The position numbers were made by a program, and so were the translations under genes. Source: Hypericum androsaemum (Eukaryota; Streptophyta; Magnoliopsida; Malpighiales; Hypericaceae). From it: a DNA stretch of 64,000 nucleotides. Below, piece after piece: positions 9,502 through 20,898 of the stretch (positions are counted from its first letter, which is position 1; every line of letters begins with the position of its first letter). The notes under the pieces are model-generated. The model had not been told where the DNA came from. It did no database searches and worked only from the letters and a program-made list of their open reading frames with translations. The stretch covers positions 6,535,176 through 6,599,175 of the forward strand of contig OZ023187.1 in NCBI GenBank assembly GCA_963995505.1, given 5' to 3'.

Positions 9502-11015
9502 GATGTGGGGTTAATGTTCATGAAATTGGGTCTCTTTGTGATGTTGTCCATGAACAAGTTGATGATTCAGTTAAGTTTTGGTCTTCTGTTGGCAATTTGG
9601 CAAACAGTACTTATGGTGAGCTTAGTGACAAGAATGAATCAGCTGGGGAGAACATGTTTTTGGAGGAGGGATGTGTTGTGGAGAGTTGTGTTATTGCGTT
9701 AGAATCACCATTGGTGTTCGCTTCAGTGAGTCAAACCAGTGAATCGATTGAAGTGGCAGATTTGTTTCTTGCTCGACATAGTCTGTTGCCAACATTGGAA
9801 GTTGCTTGTGATGAGAGAAAGACTGAGATGGGTGAAGATGGACTGCATCGGGGAAGGCCACAGGAAACTTTTACAAGCAAAGATTATACTGATGACTTGA
9901 CTAGGGTCATGATTTTTGTATATGATCCGGAAAAATTGGCAAGGTTATTGAATTTGAATCATGAAGACACAAGTCGGTTTCAGAGTTCCTTACTGAACAC
10001 AAAAGCATATGTAGGAAAAGATGTCTTTTGGGTGAAGAAAGAAATACATGAACTTTTGCCAGAAGAGATGAAAGAACAAGTTTTTGACAACTTTTGTATC
10101 AATTTTTTAGTGTACTTACAGAAGCTCTGTGAAGATCCTACTGCAGGTCTGCACTTTTTAGCAGCAGATCGGTCATCTTTTGCGGATTTATCAACCTCTG
10201 AAGGTCTGCAAATTCTTGCAATAGATCAGCAGCAACAACAGCCACATTTTGCTGCAATTTCGCAGGGAACAAGTCGGCAGGTGGTTGCAGATTCATTCCT
10301 TGCTGTAAATCGACAGCAGCTACTTGTTGCATTCTTGTCATTTGCTGCTACAGGTCTGCAATTTTTTGAAGATACGGGTCTGCAACTTCATGGAAGGTTG
10401 AACTCCCTTGCTATAGATGCACCACTTGCTGCACCTTCGCAGCAGCAGCCTCTTGCTGCAATTTGGCAGAAACTCGATCTGCAGATTTCTAATTTTGCAG
10501 ATGCAGGTTCCTCGTCTGCTGCAATTTTGTTGAAACCAGATCCAACATTTGTTTCTTGGTTGCAGAATCAAAGAAACAAGCTGATCATATCTGCAAAAGC
10601 TTCCTCTCCTTGTGGGGCAGCAGCTATTGGACAATCTTGTAAGATTGTCATTCGCTACACCCCAGCAAGCTCCTGCAAATTTCCCAATTATGATATTATT
10701 GCTACGGAGGGTGGCTTCATATTTCCTGTTGGACTAAACCATCAAGTCTACCATCAAGACTCGAGGTTGGAAGTGAACTCTAAGATTGTAATTGCTTATG
10801 AAACTAAAAGAAAGACATGGCAGATGAAATCTGTTGCGTTCAAGATGGAGCTGATGATTGCACATGTCTTTGATCCAGGAGGGTCGACATACAGAGACTT
10901 TGTTTTCAAGTCACATGCCTTGATTTTTGGGTGCAAGGTTTCAGTTGAGGCTCAACGGGCAGCTGCAAGAGGGTTGCATCGGCGAGTTCGCTGCTCCGAT
11001 TTTAAGATTCCTTGA
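9471..11015 (+). CDS. Second long ORF of the LTR element, function unknown
   Basis: The frame is open from 9471 to the TGA ending at 11015 (about 514 codons), in the -1 frame relative to the gag-like ORF. The first in-frame ATG is not near its 5' end, which suggests expression by frameshift or that it once continued gag. The first third is acidic and unremarkable. The middle (about 10140-10650) is Gln/Ala/Ser-rich and made of short imperfect repeats of CTGCAATTTT/GGTCTGCAA. The last third is more globular, with DPGGSTYRDFVF near the end. No RT, integrase, protease or RNase H motif is visible. It stops 34 bp before the 3' LTR. I do not recognise its family. It could be a rapidly evolving gag extension, a degraded pol region or a captured host fragment. 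Confidence 0.6.
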   Translation, partial: RRKPTENLVLGCGVNVHEIGSLCDVVHEQVDDSVKFWSSVGNLANSTYGELSDKNESAGENMFLEEGCVVESCVIALESPLVFASVSQTSESIEVADLFLARHSLLPTLEVACDERKTEMGEDGLHRGRPQETFTSKDYTDDLTRVMIFVYDPEKLARLLNLNHEDTSRFQSSLLNTKAYVGKDVFWVKKEIHELLPEEMKEQVFDNFCINFLVYLQKLCEDPTAGLHFLAADRSSFADLSTSEGLQILAIDQQQQQPHFAAISQGTSRQVVADSFLAVNRQQLLVAFLSFAATGLQFFEDTGLQLHGRLNSLAIDAPLAAPSQQQPLAAIWQKLDLQISNFADAGSSSAAILLKPDPTFVSWLQNQRNKLIISAKASSPCGAAAIGQSCKIVIRYTPASSCKFPNYDIIATEGGFIFPVGLNHQVYHQDSRLEVNSKIVIAYETKRKTWQMKSVAFKMELMIAHVFDPGGSTYRDFVFKSHALIFGCKVSVEAQRAAARGLHRRVRCSDFKIP

Positions 11016-11035
11016 ACCTTGAGGACAAGGCTTTG

Positions 11036-11049
11036 TAGAAGGGGAGAGT
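11036..11049 (+). other. Polypurine tract
   Basis: GTAGAAGGGGAGAG-T immediately before the 3' LTR, the expected primer position for plus-strand DNA synthesis. Confidence 0.85.
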
Positions 11050-11287
11050 TGTAACGTACTGGTACTTAAATGTAATAGTTTCAAAGTTAGAGTGATCAAT
11101 GTGTAGTTGGTCACAATATAAATAGCAAAAAAAATAGGAAATGTGGAACGATTCTGACATTTGATAATAAAATCCCAAGGAACGGTTGTTCCCTTCTTCT
11201 TCCCTTTCTCTCTCCCTCCTTCCCCTTTCCCCTTTCTTTCACCTTTTCGATTAGGGTTCTTGATCCCTTTTAATCAAGATCATTACA
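11050..11287 (+). repeat. 3' LTR (238 bp)
   Basis: Direct copy of the 5' LTR with two substitutions and one extra A. It is followed at once by the target duplication GCATC (11288-11292). Confidence 0.95.
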
Positions 11288-11292
11288 GCATC

Positions 11293-12822
11293 AAATGCAA
11301 CATAATTAACATTAGTCAAAATAATCAAAAAAACTTGTTGCCCATCTTTTCAAATTTGTAGGTGCAAAGATTTCACTTTTTCTGCTCGTTAATCTTGGTC
11401 TTTTTGTTCTGATAAAAAAAACTTTGGCCTTTCTGTGGATCAATTGTAAGTTTTAGTGAGTTTATGCGCATTTTTCCCAAAAAATATACCCTTTTCTGCT
11501 TGTTGCTATTTTATCTGCGATAAATTTGACTTTTCTATTTAACTTTTGTGAGGGGAGATAGTTTTTAGAATTTTTCATTATTAAGCTTTTTTATCGCAAT
11601 TTTCCCACTGATAGAGTCGGTTAGGTTTAATCCTGATATCCTTAAGTACCCGGGCTAGCTTGTGGTCTTTTTGTTCATTTATTGTTCACTCTCTTTTCTT
11701 TCATTTCGGTAATAATATTTCTATTTATTAAAAAAAAGTCTTTTTGTAGCAAAACCGAAACGTTTTCCCACCGGGAGCGGAAAGGAAGACGATACATCCG
11801 GCCTTGGATTTGGAAGTCTCGGATGGGATGGGATGCAGTCGTCGGATGTTATTTAACAAACACTTATATTACCACGTGTTAAATATTTGACACGTAGCAG
11901 TAGAGTGTACAAATTTTGAATTATTATCTGCCCAATCTAAACCTGGATTAATTGATACCGAAATGTCCATATACACGCGGTATAAAACAAACACGTATAT
12001 TAGTATAGAGAATGAATGTTCTACTTTAAACTGATTTCGAGTTTAATTCGAATTTAGTATTTCTGTTTATTTCGGTAAAATACCAAATCTGGACTTACCT
12101 ATTCCGAAATACCGAATACTAAAATATACCTAAAATAATAACCATCAGTCTGACGGTTATTCGAAGGTTTATTTCTACCCACGTAGTGTCATCTCTGGTG
12201 CTCCCTTTTCTAAGTTGTACCTCAAAACGCACCGACTCGTAGCTGAGATAAAAACCCTAGCGCTCCTTTTTTACCCACCCCCTTCACCTATAAATTCCCC
12301 GACACTTCACACTTTTTCTCCCATTTAACCATATATTACTAGCCCTAGAAGACGGCGACTCTCTCCTCTCCCTCTCCACCAAGTAACTCTCTCACTCCCT
12401 AGCTCTCTCTCTCTAGCTCTTTCTCGCTCTAGCTCGTGTCGTTGACTAAATGTACTTAATTTTTTTTGACGATTTTGTACTTATTTTTTGTTTATTGTTT
12501 GAATGCCATCTTCCTCGTTGCATGATCCTAGGGTTTTGAGTTTTGGGATTTTGGGGTTTATAACCCTTTTTGAAGCAATTGTACTTTAATTTGAAGAGAC
12601 TGTCATCTACTTGTCTCGATCCTTAGGGTTTTCCCTCGATTTAACTTTATTATTATTATTTAGGGTTTCTGGTTTGTTTATTTCAACATGCATTGTTGTT
12701 TTTGGGGATTTTGCTTCGCTTTAACGGATTTTGTTTTAGTTTTCGGCTTTGAGTTGTTTATTTCAACATGCATTGGTTTTCGAGATGCTAAATCGGGTGT
12801 GTGTTTGGTGTTTTGGTAGGTT
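11293..12822 (+). promoter_or_regulatory. Upstream region and 5' UTR of the ARGONAUTE4-like gene
   Basis: No coding region is seen. A good TATA box, TATAAAT, lies at 12289-12295 in CCTATAAATTCC, with an AAACCCTA telo-box at 12253-12260. Transcription is therefore likely to start near 12320. A CT-rich leader follows. The ATG lies just after an acceptor (AG at 12818-12819 in TTTTGGTAG), so a 5' UTR intron is likely. Its donor may be the GT at 12383-12384, but that end is uncertain. Confidence 0.6.
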
Positions 12823-15800
12823 ATGTCTGATACTGAGGCAACTGGGGATGGGTCGAGCGAATCCCTTCCCCCACCTCCTCCGGTGCTACCGGACGTTGTT
12901 CCGCTCAGAGTTCTACCCGCCGAGCCAGAGAAGAAGAAGGTAGTTCGGGTTCCATGTGCTCGCCGTGGGATGGGTACCAAGGGCCAGAAGGCGCCCCTGC
13001 TGACCAACCATTTTAAAGTGAATGTTGCAAATGTTGATGGGCACTTCTTCCACTACAGCGTACGATTTTGTCTATCTGGGTTAGACTTGAGGATTTGGGG
13101 ACAACTAGTTACTTGTTTTCGTGTTCCTTTCTTTGAACAGGTTGCTTTGTTTTATGAAGACGGGCGCCCTGTTGAAGGGAAGGGTGTTGGGAGAAAATTG
13201 CTGGATAAGGTTGAGGAGACATACAAGGCAGATCTTGCTGGGAAGGACTTTGCGTACGATGGGGAGAAGAGCTTGTTTACTGTGGGTGCTCTCCCAGGTA
13301 ACAAGCTGGAGTTCACCGTCGTGCTTGAGGATATGTCATCTGCCAGGTATTTCGAATTTGTTGTTGGATATACATTGGCACGATTTGTTGTTTATGTTCA
13401 TTATTGGGTTGTTGAGCATGTTGTTTGGGATGGATGTTATAAATGTATAATTGAGCCTTTGGCTATTCATTCAGCTGATCTTACATGGGGTTTTTTTAAT
13501 TTTTTTCCTAGAAACAATGGTAATGCCAGCCCTGATGGGAGCCCTCACGAGACTGACAAGAAAAGATTTAAGCGTCCATCTCGCTCCAAGACATTCAAGG
13601 TGGAGATATCTTATGCTGCCAAGATTCCCATGCAAGCAATTGCAAATGCATTGCGGGGTCAGGAATCAGAGAATTCTCAGGAAGCGTTTAGAGTGCTTGA
13701 CATTATACTGCGACAGCATGCGGCTAAACAGTTAATCATTTTCTTCTGTTTTCTTTTCCTTTTTTGGGTTTCTTGGATGGAGCTTTTGCTTTAAAATTCA
13801 AGGTTAGTCATTCTTCTACTCAAATTGAAGATGCTCTTATTCTCTTGTAGGGGATGCCTTCTTGTTCGCCAATCTTTCTTCAACAATGATCCGAAGAACT
13901 TTGTGAATTTGGGTGGTGGTGTCCTTGGCTGCAGAGGATTCCATTCAAGTTTCAGGACTTCTCAGGGAGGCCTGTCTCTCAATATTGGTGGGTGTACTAC
14001 TGGGATTTGCTTAACTATTTCTTCTGTTATTTTGCTCTGTCTTGGGAATAACCAGTTTCATTTTTTTTTCAGATGTTTCAACTACAATGATAATTCAGCC
14101 TGGTCCTGTTGTGGATTTTCTTATTGCAAACCAAAACGCGAGGGATCCGTTTTCACTTGACTGGACCAAGGTAGCCACCATTCATATGTTTCTTTCATCA
14201 TTACTCTTGCCTCCGATTAGATCTTTTACTGTTGGTGAGCCTCTGTTGACAGGCTAAAAGAACGCTCAAGAATTTGAGGATTACTGTCAGTCCGTCAAAT
14301 CAAGAGTATAAGATCACTGGCTTGAGTGATAGATTTTGCAAAGAGCAGATGTGAGTTCTTCTTTTGCTCATAAATCTTTCTTTCTTAACTTGCATTGTCA
14401 TTTTTCTTCTGCGGCCATGTACAAAATGTTGGTTTTGAGTAAAACTTAATAGATCGTTTTCCCCAGGTTTGAAATGAAGCAAAGGAATGGAAATGATGGA
14501 AATGATGAAGTCCAAACAGTTGAGCTGACTGTGTTTGACTATTTTGTTAATCATCGCAAGATAGATTTGCGATACTCTGGAGATCTGCCATGCATTAATG
14601 TTGGGAAGCCAAAGCGTCCTACTTATATTCCCATTGAGGTATCTCTATTTTCAAGTCTTTGTCGTTAAGTTGGCTTAGAATGAAGAATAGATCTATATAC
14701 ACATCGACTGCCAAATGTGTATTTCCATCAATCGATGCAGCTCTGTTCGTTGGTGTCTTTGCAACGTTACACCAAAGCACTCTCTACTCTTCAACGATCT
14801 TCATTAGTAGAAAAGTCAAGACAGAAGCCTCAAGAAAGGATGAGTACCCTATCTCATGTATGTATCTTCCCTTTATTCAATGTGTGCCCACTACTATATA
14901 ACATTCTTAGAGTGTATTCCTTCTCATAATTTTTATTTCAGGCTCTGAAAACCAGCAATTATGGCGCCGAACCATTGCTCCGTGCCTGTGGAATTTCGAT
15001 CAGCACTAACTTTACTCAAGTGGATGGCCGTATTCTCCCAGCTCCAAAGGTACGCATACGACGGGCTTAAGTCATAGTGCTTTGCCTTTTGTCTTTCTTG
15101 GTTCATTCTACTATTCAGCAAAACCGTACATCTTAATTATGACTATGGGTTGGATGTTGGTTGACAGCTGAAAGTGGGTAATGGGGAAGATTTCTTTCCT
15201 CGAAATGGGAGGTGGAATTTCAACAACAAGGTGATTGTTTTGTTGCTGTTGTTGCTGTTGTCGCTGTTGTCACGTGACTTGTTAGGATTTAGCTTTGTAT
15301 CTGCATATTCTCCACTGAAATGTTTGATGCTGATATTTACTTCCTGTGTAGAAACTGGTTGACCCTGCTAAAGTTGAAAGGTGGGCTATTGTGAATTTCT
15401 CTGCTCGTTGTGATGTACGTGCCCTTGTACGAGATCTACAGAAATGTGCTGATATGAAAGGAATTGTAAGTTCCTAGATTTTCTTTTATAATTTATTCTT
15501 TTAATTTCTTTTATTCACTTATATTTTCTGTTCCACTCATGTTGTTAGCCTATGGAGCCTCCCTTTGAAGTTATTGAAGAGAGTCCGCAGATGCGACGTG
15601 CACCAACTCTGGTTAGGGTGGAGAAAATGTTTGAGGAGATTCGATCTAAACTTCCTGGAGCTCCTAAATTCCTGCTCTGTTTACTTCCTGAAAGGAAAAA
15701 TTCTGAAATATATGGTCAGTGCAATACTCTAAATGACGGCTGGAAAAATGAAAACTTATCCTAATTTAAAATCTTGCTAATCATGATGAAGGTCCATGGA

Positions 15801-18800
15801 AGCGGAAAAATCTTGCGGAATTTGGAATCTTCACTCAGTGCATTGCTCCGATGAAGGTCAATGATCAGTATCTTACCAATGTTCTGTTGAAGATCAATGC
15901 AAAGGTAACTTCATCATTGTTTGAAAAACCACTGTTTAGTTGGACACTAATTCACCTCATCTTGCTTCTTAGGTCTGACTTCTTGCTTTGGTAATTGTTG
16001 AGAACTTGGATGGTCATTTTTCCCTCAACAAATAATTGTGTGGTTCTTTTTATTCTTTTGCTCACTCCCACTCTCTTTCCCCTTTTTGTAGCTTGGAGGG
16101 TTAAATTCTTTGTTGGCAGTTGAACATTCTCCGTCAATACCTATCATTTCTAACAAGCCCACACTTATCCTTGGGATGGATGTGTCTCATGGCTCTCCTG
16201 GTCGCTCAGATATTCCCTCCATTGCTGCGGTGTGTAAATTGATTGTGTATCTTTTTATTGTAATCATTATGATTATTTTGTAGCTTATGAAGTGCCGATG
16301 AGATAGGTTTTGCTGCACGTTTCTAACCTTGTCAGGACAATTGCTGATAAGTTTCTCTTGTTATGAACTGTCAGGTGGTGAGTTCTAGGCACTGGCCACT
16401 AATTTCTCGTTATAGAGCTTCTGTGAGAACACAATCAGCGAAGCACGAAATGATTGATAACCTGTTTAAGCCAGTTTCTGGTACCACCACAGATGAAGGC
16501 ATGATGAGGTGAATGCTGGAATTTAAAGCTATTTGATTAGGCTACTTGCTATACCCCTCCTTTCCCTCTTCTGCTTGTCCCTTGTACTTTCTAATTTGCT
16601 ATTTCTGCTTCTACAGTGAGGCTTTATGTCAAGTTCTTAGTTGAATATTATATATTGTTTACATGTCTGTCAAAGGAGTGTACACTATCCCTTAACCTCA
16701 TATTCGAATGCAGGGAGGCTTTGGTTGATTTCTACACAAGCTCAGGAAAGAGGAAACCAGATCAAATTATAATTTTCAGGTTCATGTCTCCTCGACTTTG
16801 CTATGTTCCATTCATGTAATACCATGAAAGATACAGATCTATATCTTAAACTCAAATTTGATGCAACTTGACCCTATTAGTTCCTTCCATGTGTACAATT
16901 ATCTGATGCTTGTTGGCAATTATCTGACTCTTACGGAAGGAAGAATGTAGCTCAAAGTTCACCTTGATTTTGATAATTCCTTCTAATCATCTCATCATCT
17001 CCTGTTTGTACAAATCTCTACGTGTTGTGAGCTAAAGAAGGAATATTCCCTTGTTGGGAAGGGAATGAGAAAATAAAAGAAATGAATCTCTAAATAGATC
17101 CTGTGCCAGTGTACGCTGTCAGTTGGATAAGTATTTGAACCACAAAAGATTTAGATCATTTTATTAGCTTTCCTTCCTCTAAAAAATAGGGTAAAGTTGG
17201 GACTGGTAACCATGTTATAAGGATCCTTGGAATCTGCTTGTGTTTCCTGTTTTGATCCTATTTGGCTGTGGTGTTTATAGAAGTAGTATGTGTGGCAAAT
17301 CTAGCCTTTTAACCTGCACTTTTCTTCGAGCCTTTGCAAAAAAATTATTATTCTGTGCGTAAGAGAGAGTGGGAGAGACAGTTTGATCGCGACTAGGATC
17401 AGATAATCCAGGTTAATTATGTTTCCTGTCACTTGCATTTTCAGTTTCTTCCTGCTGACTAGGATCTCTCTATTATTGGTTGCAGGGATGGTGTCAGTGA
17501 ATCCCAATTCAATCAAGTTCTCAACATTGAGCTGGACCAGATAATCCAGGTTAATTATTTCTGCCATTGCTCTTTTATGGAATTGGTTTTCTGTTCTCTG
17601 GCTCAGATAACTGATAGGCATATACATTTCTTAGGCATGCAAGTTTCTCGATGAGAAGTGGGACCCCAAGTTTGCGGTGATTATTGCACAGAAGAACCAC
17701 CACACTAAGTTCTTCCAGCCTGGATCCCCTGATAATGTTCCACCTGGTAAAACTTTGAACTTATCTTTATACACAGATTCAGTGGTTACCTTAAAATATT
17801 TGTCTTTTCAGGAACTGTGATTGATAACAAAGTCTGTCATCCACGGAACAATGACTTCTACCTGTGTGCCCATGCTGGAATGATTGTGAGTATCGATGCT
17901 TAAGCAACTCGTACGGCCCTGCGGGAACTATTGTTGGTTGTTTCAATTATGTCACTTCTTCGAGGTTGCAGTTCTAGTTATTTCTTATTTTTTTGGCAAG
18001 GGAAAATATATTGAGAAAAAAAAAGCTACATACTCTCTCAAACCCCTCTCTACAAGAGAATATAACCCTCCCATTTTAAAACAAAAAATCCATTTTCCGT
18101 TCCTCAAGCACAATACTCCCTCACACCCCTCTCCCAACCTGGACATTAGAAAAAATTTCTGTAGAAGTTTCAGAGGCAAAAAAGCTATTCTATTTTTTAG
18201 TTTTCTGTGGGAAATTATTTTCTGCAAAACAAATGATGATAACATGCTTCGTGTCAGTGTAAGGCCATGGGGTACCGTAAATTTATCCTTCCGTACTTGT
18301 CTTTGTGATAGTGATAGTTCTTTCTATAGTAGTCCACCTTGCGATTTTCATTACTTAATCTAGTTGTTTCAGTAAAAGCAACTTAAATTTTTATCCTTCT
18401 GGGCTTTGTTTAAAGGATTCATCATTCTATTCACACTTGCTTGGACAGGGAACAACAAGGCCCACACACTACCATGTTCTGTTGGACGAGATTGGCTTTT
18501 CAGCTGATGCCTTGCAGGAACTTGTGCATTCCTTGTCTTATGTGTAAGTGAATTGTATCTGATTTGTGATTCTTCTCCTTGTTGCTAATAATTTAGAAAA
18601 GGAATTAAGACTTGCTTTACTCATCATGTTATTATGACCTATGCAGTTACCAGAGGAGCACAACAGCGATATCTGTAGGTAAGGCAGACCGACTTTTCTA
18701 GAACTTTGTCGTCATGACCATGTGTCTGGGGTGATAAGGTTTATATGTTCCTGTGATATATGGGACAAGAATGAGATATTTTCGGAAATTTGAAATTGTC

Positions 18801-18997
18801 CCTGTTGTACAGTTGCTCCCATCTGCTATGCTCATCTTGCTGCTAGTCAAGTGGGACAGTTCATGAAGTTTGAGGAGATATCAGAGACTTCTTCTAGTCA
18901 TGGAAGTGGAAGTGGAGCTTCGTCTTCCGGTTCAGTGCCTGTTCCCCAGCTGCCCAAGTTGGAGGACAAGGTTGCCAATTCCATGTTCTTTTGTTGA
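12823..18997 (+). CDS. AGO4: ARGONAUTE4-like protein (AGO4/6/9 clade), 22 coding exons
   Basis: Coding exons: 12823-13059, 13141-13346, 13512-13730, 13851-13987, 14073-14170, 14253-14350, 14467-14638, 14741-14857, 14942-15049, 15168-15230, 15352-15465, 15549-15714, 15792-15904, 16092-16229, 16375-16508, 16714-16779, 17486-17549, 17635-17746, 17812-17885, 18449-18543, 18647-18678, 18813-18997. All introns are GT-AG, and the sum is 2748 nt (915 residues, close to the family's roughly 920). The protein runs from a Pro-rich N-terminus through N, PAZ and MID regions to PIWI and ends NSMFFC. The slicer residues are present: Asp646 in LGMDVSHGSPG, Asp730 in FRDGVSESQFN and His862 in CYAHLAA. AGO4-clade proteins load 24-nt siRNAs and guide DRM2 cytosine methylation at transposons (RNA-directed DNA methylation). 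The pieces match AGO4 more closely than AGO6 as I recall them, but the paralogue is inferred. Confidence 0.96.
17400..17558 (+). repeat. Duplicated exon end and splice donor inside the AGO4-like gene
   Basis: The 21 bases 17400-17420 in intron 16 are identical to 17538-17558, which span the end of exon 17 and its splice donor. Another shared decamer, GACTAGGATC, occurs at 17391-17400 and again at 17457-17466. This is a small local duplication that created a decoy donor upstream of the true exon. Confidence 0.8.
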
Positions 18998-19962
18998 GAT
19001 CTCTTGAGCTATGGCAAGTTGTGGAAACAACTCTTCGGACAATATCCATGTGTACATATCCCTCCGGCATTTTGCCAGGCCTATCAAGTTACTGTATGTC
19101 CCAAGTCGCTCTAGGTAGTAGTGTTGAAGTCTTTGACAAGGAGCCTGCAAGAAATCCTTCTTCGGCTTAGGTCAATGGCATTGTGATGCTCCGTACAGTA
19201 GTTGGAGCATTTACCAGGAACTGTGTGGACTAGGTATGCTCTATTTTGTGCTTCTTTGTATAGAGAAGAAGCATCGACTCTTAACCGTCTTTGGATCGGT
19301 AGTAGCCCAGAAAGACTCGTCGGAAACCTATCTTGACATGTTTCGTTTTTTATGCTTCTCTGCTGTAGATGAAGCGTTATCTTTGGTTGACTCGATATGT
19401 CGGATGTTGCAGTGAATGCACCTTCTCTTGCCGGATCTGTATATCATTATGTGGCTCCCTGCATGTTACCATTGGCGATTGGTTTATTATTGCATGAGCA
19501 TGCGTATTCTGGCCGGTGCATATAGTTGCTAGGTTTTGAGTGAAGCTTTAAGGTTATAAGCTGTCTGGGGCGATTGTGGAGAGGCCTGGATTATATGAAG
19601 TTTTACTTGAGTTGGAGCTCCACTTTTGCTGTATAATCTGTCAACATTGCAAATCTAAACACCCATAACTTTTATCACACATTTACCCGTTCTCTAGTGA
19701 AGTCGGCCTAATAGGTAGCATGAACTTGCTATTGAAATCCGTGTTTAATCCGAGTGATCCCTCGAGTACGATCAACCATTCTTCATCGACATATCGGTCG
19801 TTACGGTACAAAAACATGGAATTGTCAAATTCACTAGAGCACTGCAACTCTAATTCAGCTAGATAATCTCTAAATATTGCAAATCCAAGCAAGCATAATT
19901 TTAAGCTTTCTAACAACATTACTTGGAACTCATCTTTTGCCAAAAGCTTCGATACTCAGACC
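18998..19962. other. 3' flank between two convergent genes
   Basis: The first several hundred bases are probably the 3' UTR of the AGO4-like gene. The remainder separates it from the lamin-like gene on the opposite strand. A minus-strand open frame at 19683-19943 (86 codons) resembles nothing I know and I do not call it. Confidence 0.5.
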
Positions 19963-20898
19963 TCACATGGCATGTAATAGGAGGCCAAAGACCAGAGGGT
20001 AGACAATTAGTAGAGACATGACCAGGAAGAGGGCAATCCTAGTACCAGGCGGAGCGCCACCGAGGGCGGCGGCCATAGGAGAGATCGATTCGGGGAGAGG
20101 AGCATATTCGACGTGCACTTTGACCTTCATCCCTTTGAGACAGTAGCCATGGCCGCTAAGGAAGTAGTAGGTCGTTGCATCGGTGAGATTGAACACGTCT
20201 CGTCCTCCCCTCGTGATGTTCTTAATGAAGCCCTTGTCGATGCATTTCTTGTAGCTCGTCTTGTTCACTTGGAGCACATTGTACAGGGTTTTGTTGAACC
20301 CGAAAACTTTGTAGACACACAGAAAGGTTAGTACTGAGCAATACACCAATATGGAATATATCATAAGAAAAATATGACACACACTAGCCTAAACTTAACA
20401 CCTCGAAGCTAATAGTTGTGCGGATTGGTTAGCTAATTATGAGTTGATAAAATGTTAGTGTGACGAGCTCGGAGTTGCAACCCTTAAAATCAACTTAATA
20501 TCCTTGTAAGACGGGTCTTTAAAAGACAAATCGTCCCAACTTTTGTTAGCCAAACTATATATTATACACCAAATGCGAGTTAAAATCAACTTAATATCCT
20601 TGTAAGACGGATCTTTAGAAGACAAATCGTCCCAACTTTTGTTAGCCAAACTATATATTATACACCAAATGTGAATTCGTCCAAGTGCTCAACTCTAAAT
20701 AACGAGAAGTGAACGAAAGAGAAATAACTTACAGAGCCAGTCACCAACGTAGAAATGCTCATGACTCGCCCACTCAGCGAAGTTGACGTTGGGAACCCAA
20801 GTTTGCTTTCCCCCTCCAACTCTATGGAGAACTGGCTGCCTTCCTTCCACAACAGCAACTGCCACCACCATGATCACCATGAAAAATTGCACATCCAT
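19963..20898 (-). CDS. Lamin-like / early nodulin-like phytocyanin
   Basis: Two exons, 20733-20898 and 19963-20306 (minus strand), joined in phase across intron 20307-20732, giving 169 residues. The N-terminus (MDVQFFMVIMVVAVAVVEG) is a signal peptide. A plastocyanin-like domain follows (WVPNVNF, HFYVGDWL, then YNVLQVNKTSYKKC and SGHGYCLKGMKV), with cysteines placed for the family disulfide. The C-terminus is hydrophobic after a Pro/Ala/Gly segment, as expected for a GPI-anchor signal. The usual copper-ligand histidines are replaced (Asn in LYNVLQV, Tyr in GYC), so this is an early nodulin-like, probably non-copper type, closest to the Arabidopsis lamin-like protein. NKT and NIT sequons suggest N-glycosylation. 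It should sit on the outer plasma-membrane face, and its exact role is unknown. Confidence 0.9.
20484..20673. repeat. 96-bp tandem duplication in an intron
   Basis: Two nearly identical copies (20484-20579 and 20580-about 20673), each starting TTAAAATCAACTTAATATCC, lie inside the single intron of the lamin-like gene. They differ at only a few sites, so the duplication is recent. Confidence 0.9.

Larger units (their letters stand above)
8525..11287 (+). mobile_element. Compact non-autonomous LTR retrotransposon, 2.76 kb, 5-bp target duplication
   Basis: Two near-identical direct repeats (8525-8761 and 11050-11287) begin TGTAACG and end ATTACA, and are flanked by the same 5 bp, GCATC (8520-8524 and 11288-11292). 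A primer binding site complementary to initiator tRNA-Met abuts the left LTR, and a purine-rich tract abuts the right one. The two LTRs differ by only two substitutions and one A indel, which indicates a young insertion. The interior (2.3 kb) carries a gag-like ORF and a second long ORF of unknown nature. I found no protease, reverse transcriptase, RNase H or integrase motif. The gag resembles Ty3/gypsy-type gag, so the element probably moves using enzymes from a gypsy relative. Confidence 0.95.

Noticed and set aside
17896..18363. 155-codon frame within the AGO4-like gene
   Set aside because: It lies in the long intron 17886-18448 and resembles no protein.
19683..19943. 86-codon minus-strand frame beside the lamin-like gene
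   Set aside because: It has no recognisable family, no splice link to the neighbour and lies in the 3' flank of two convergent genes.
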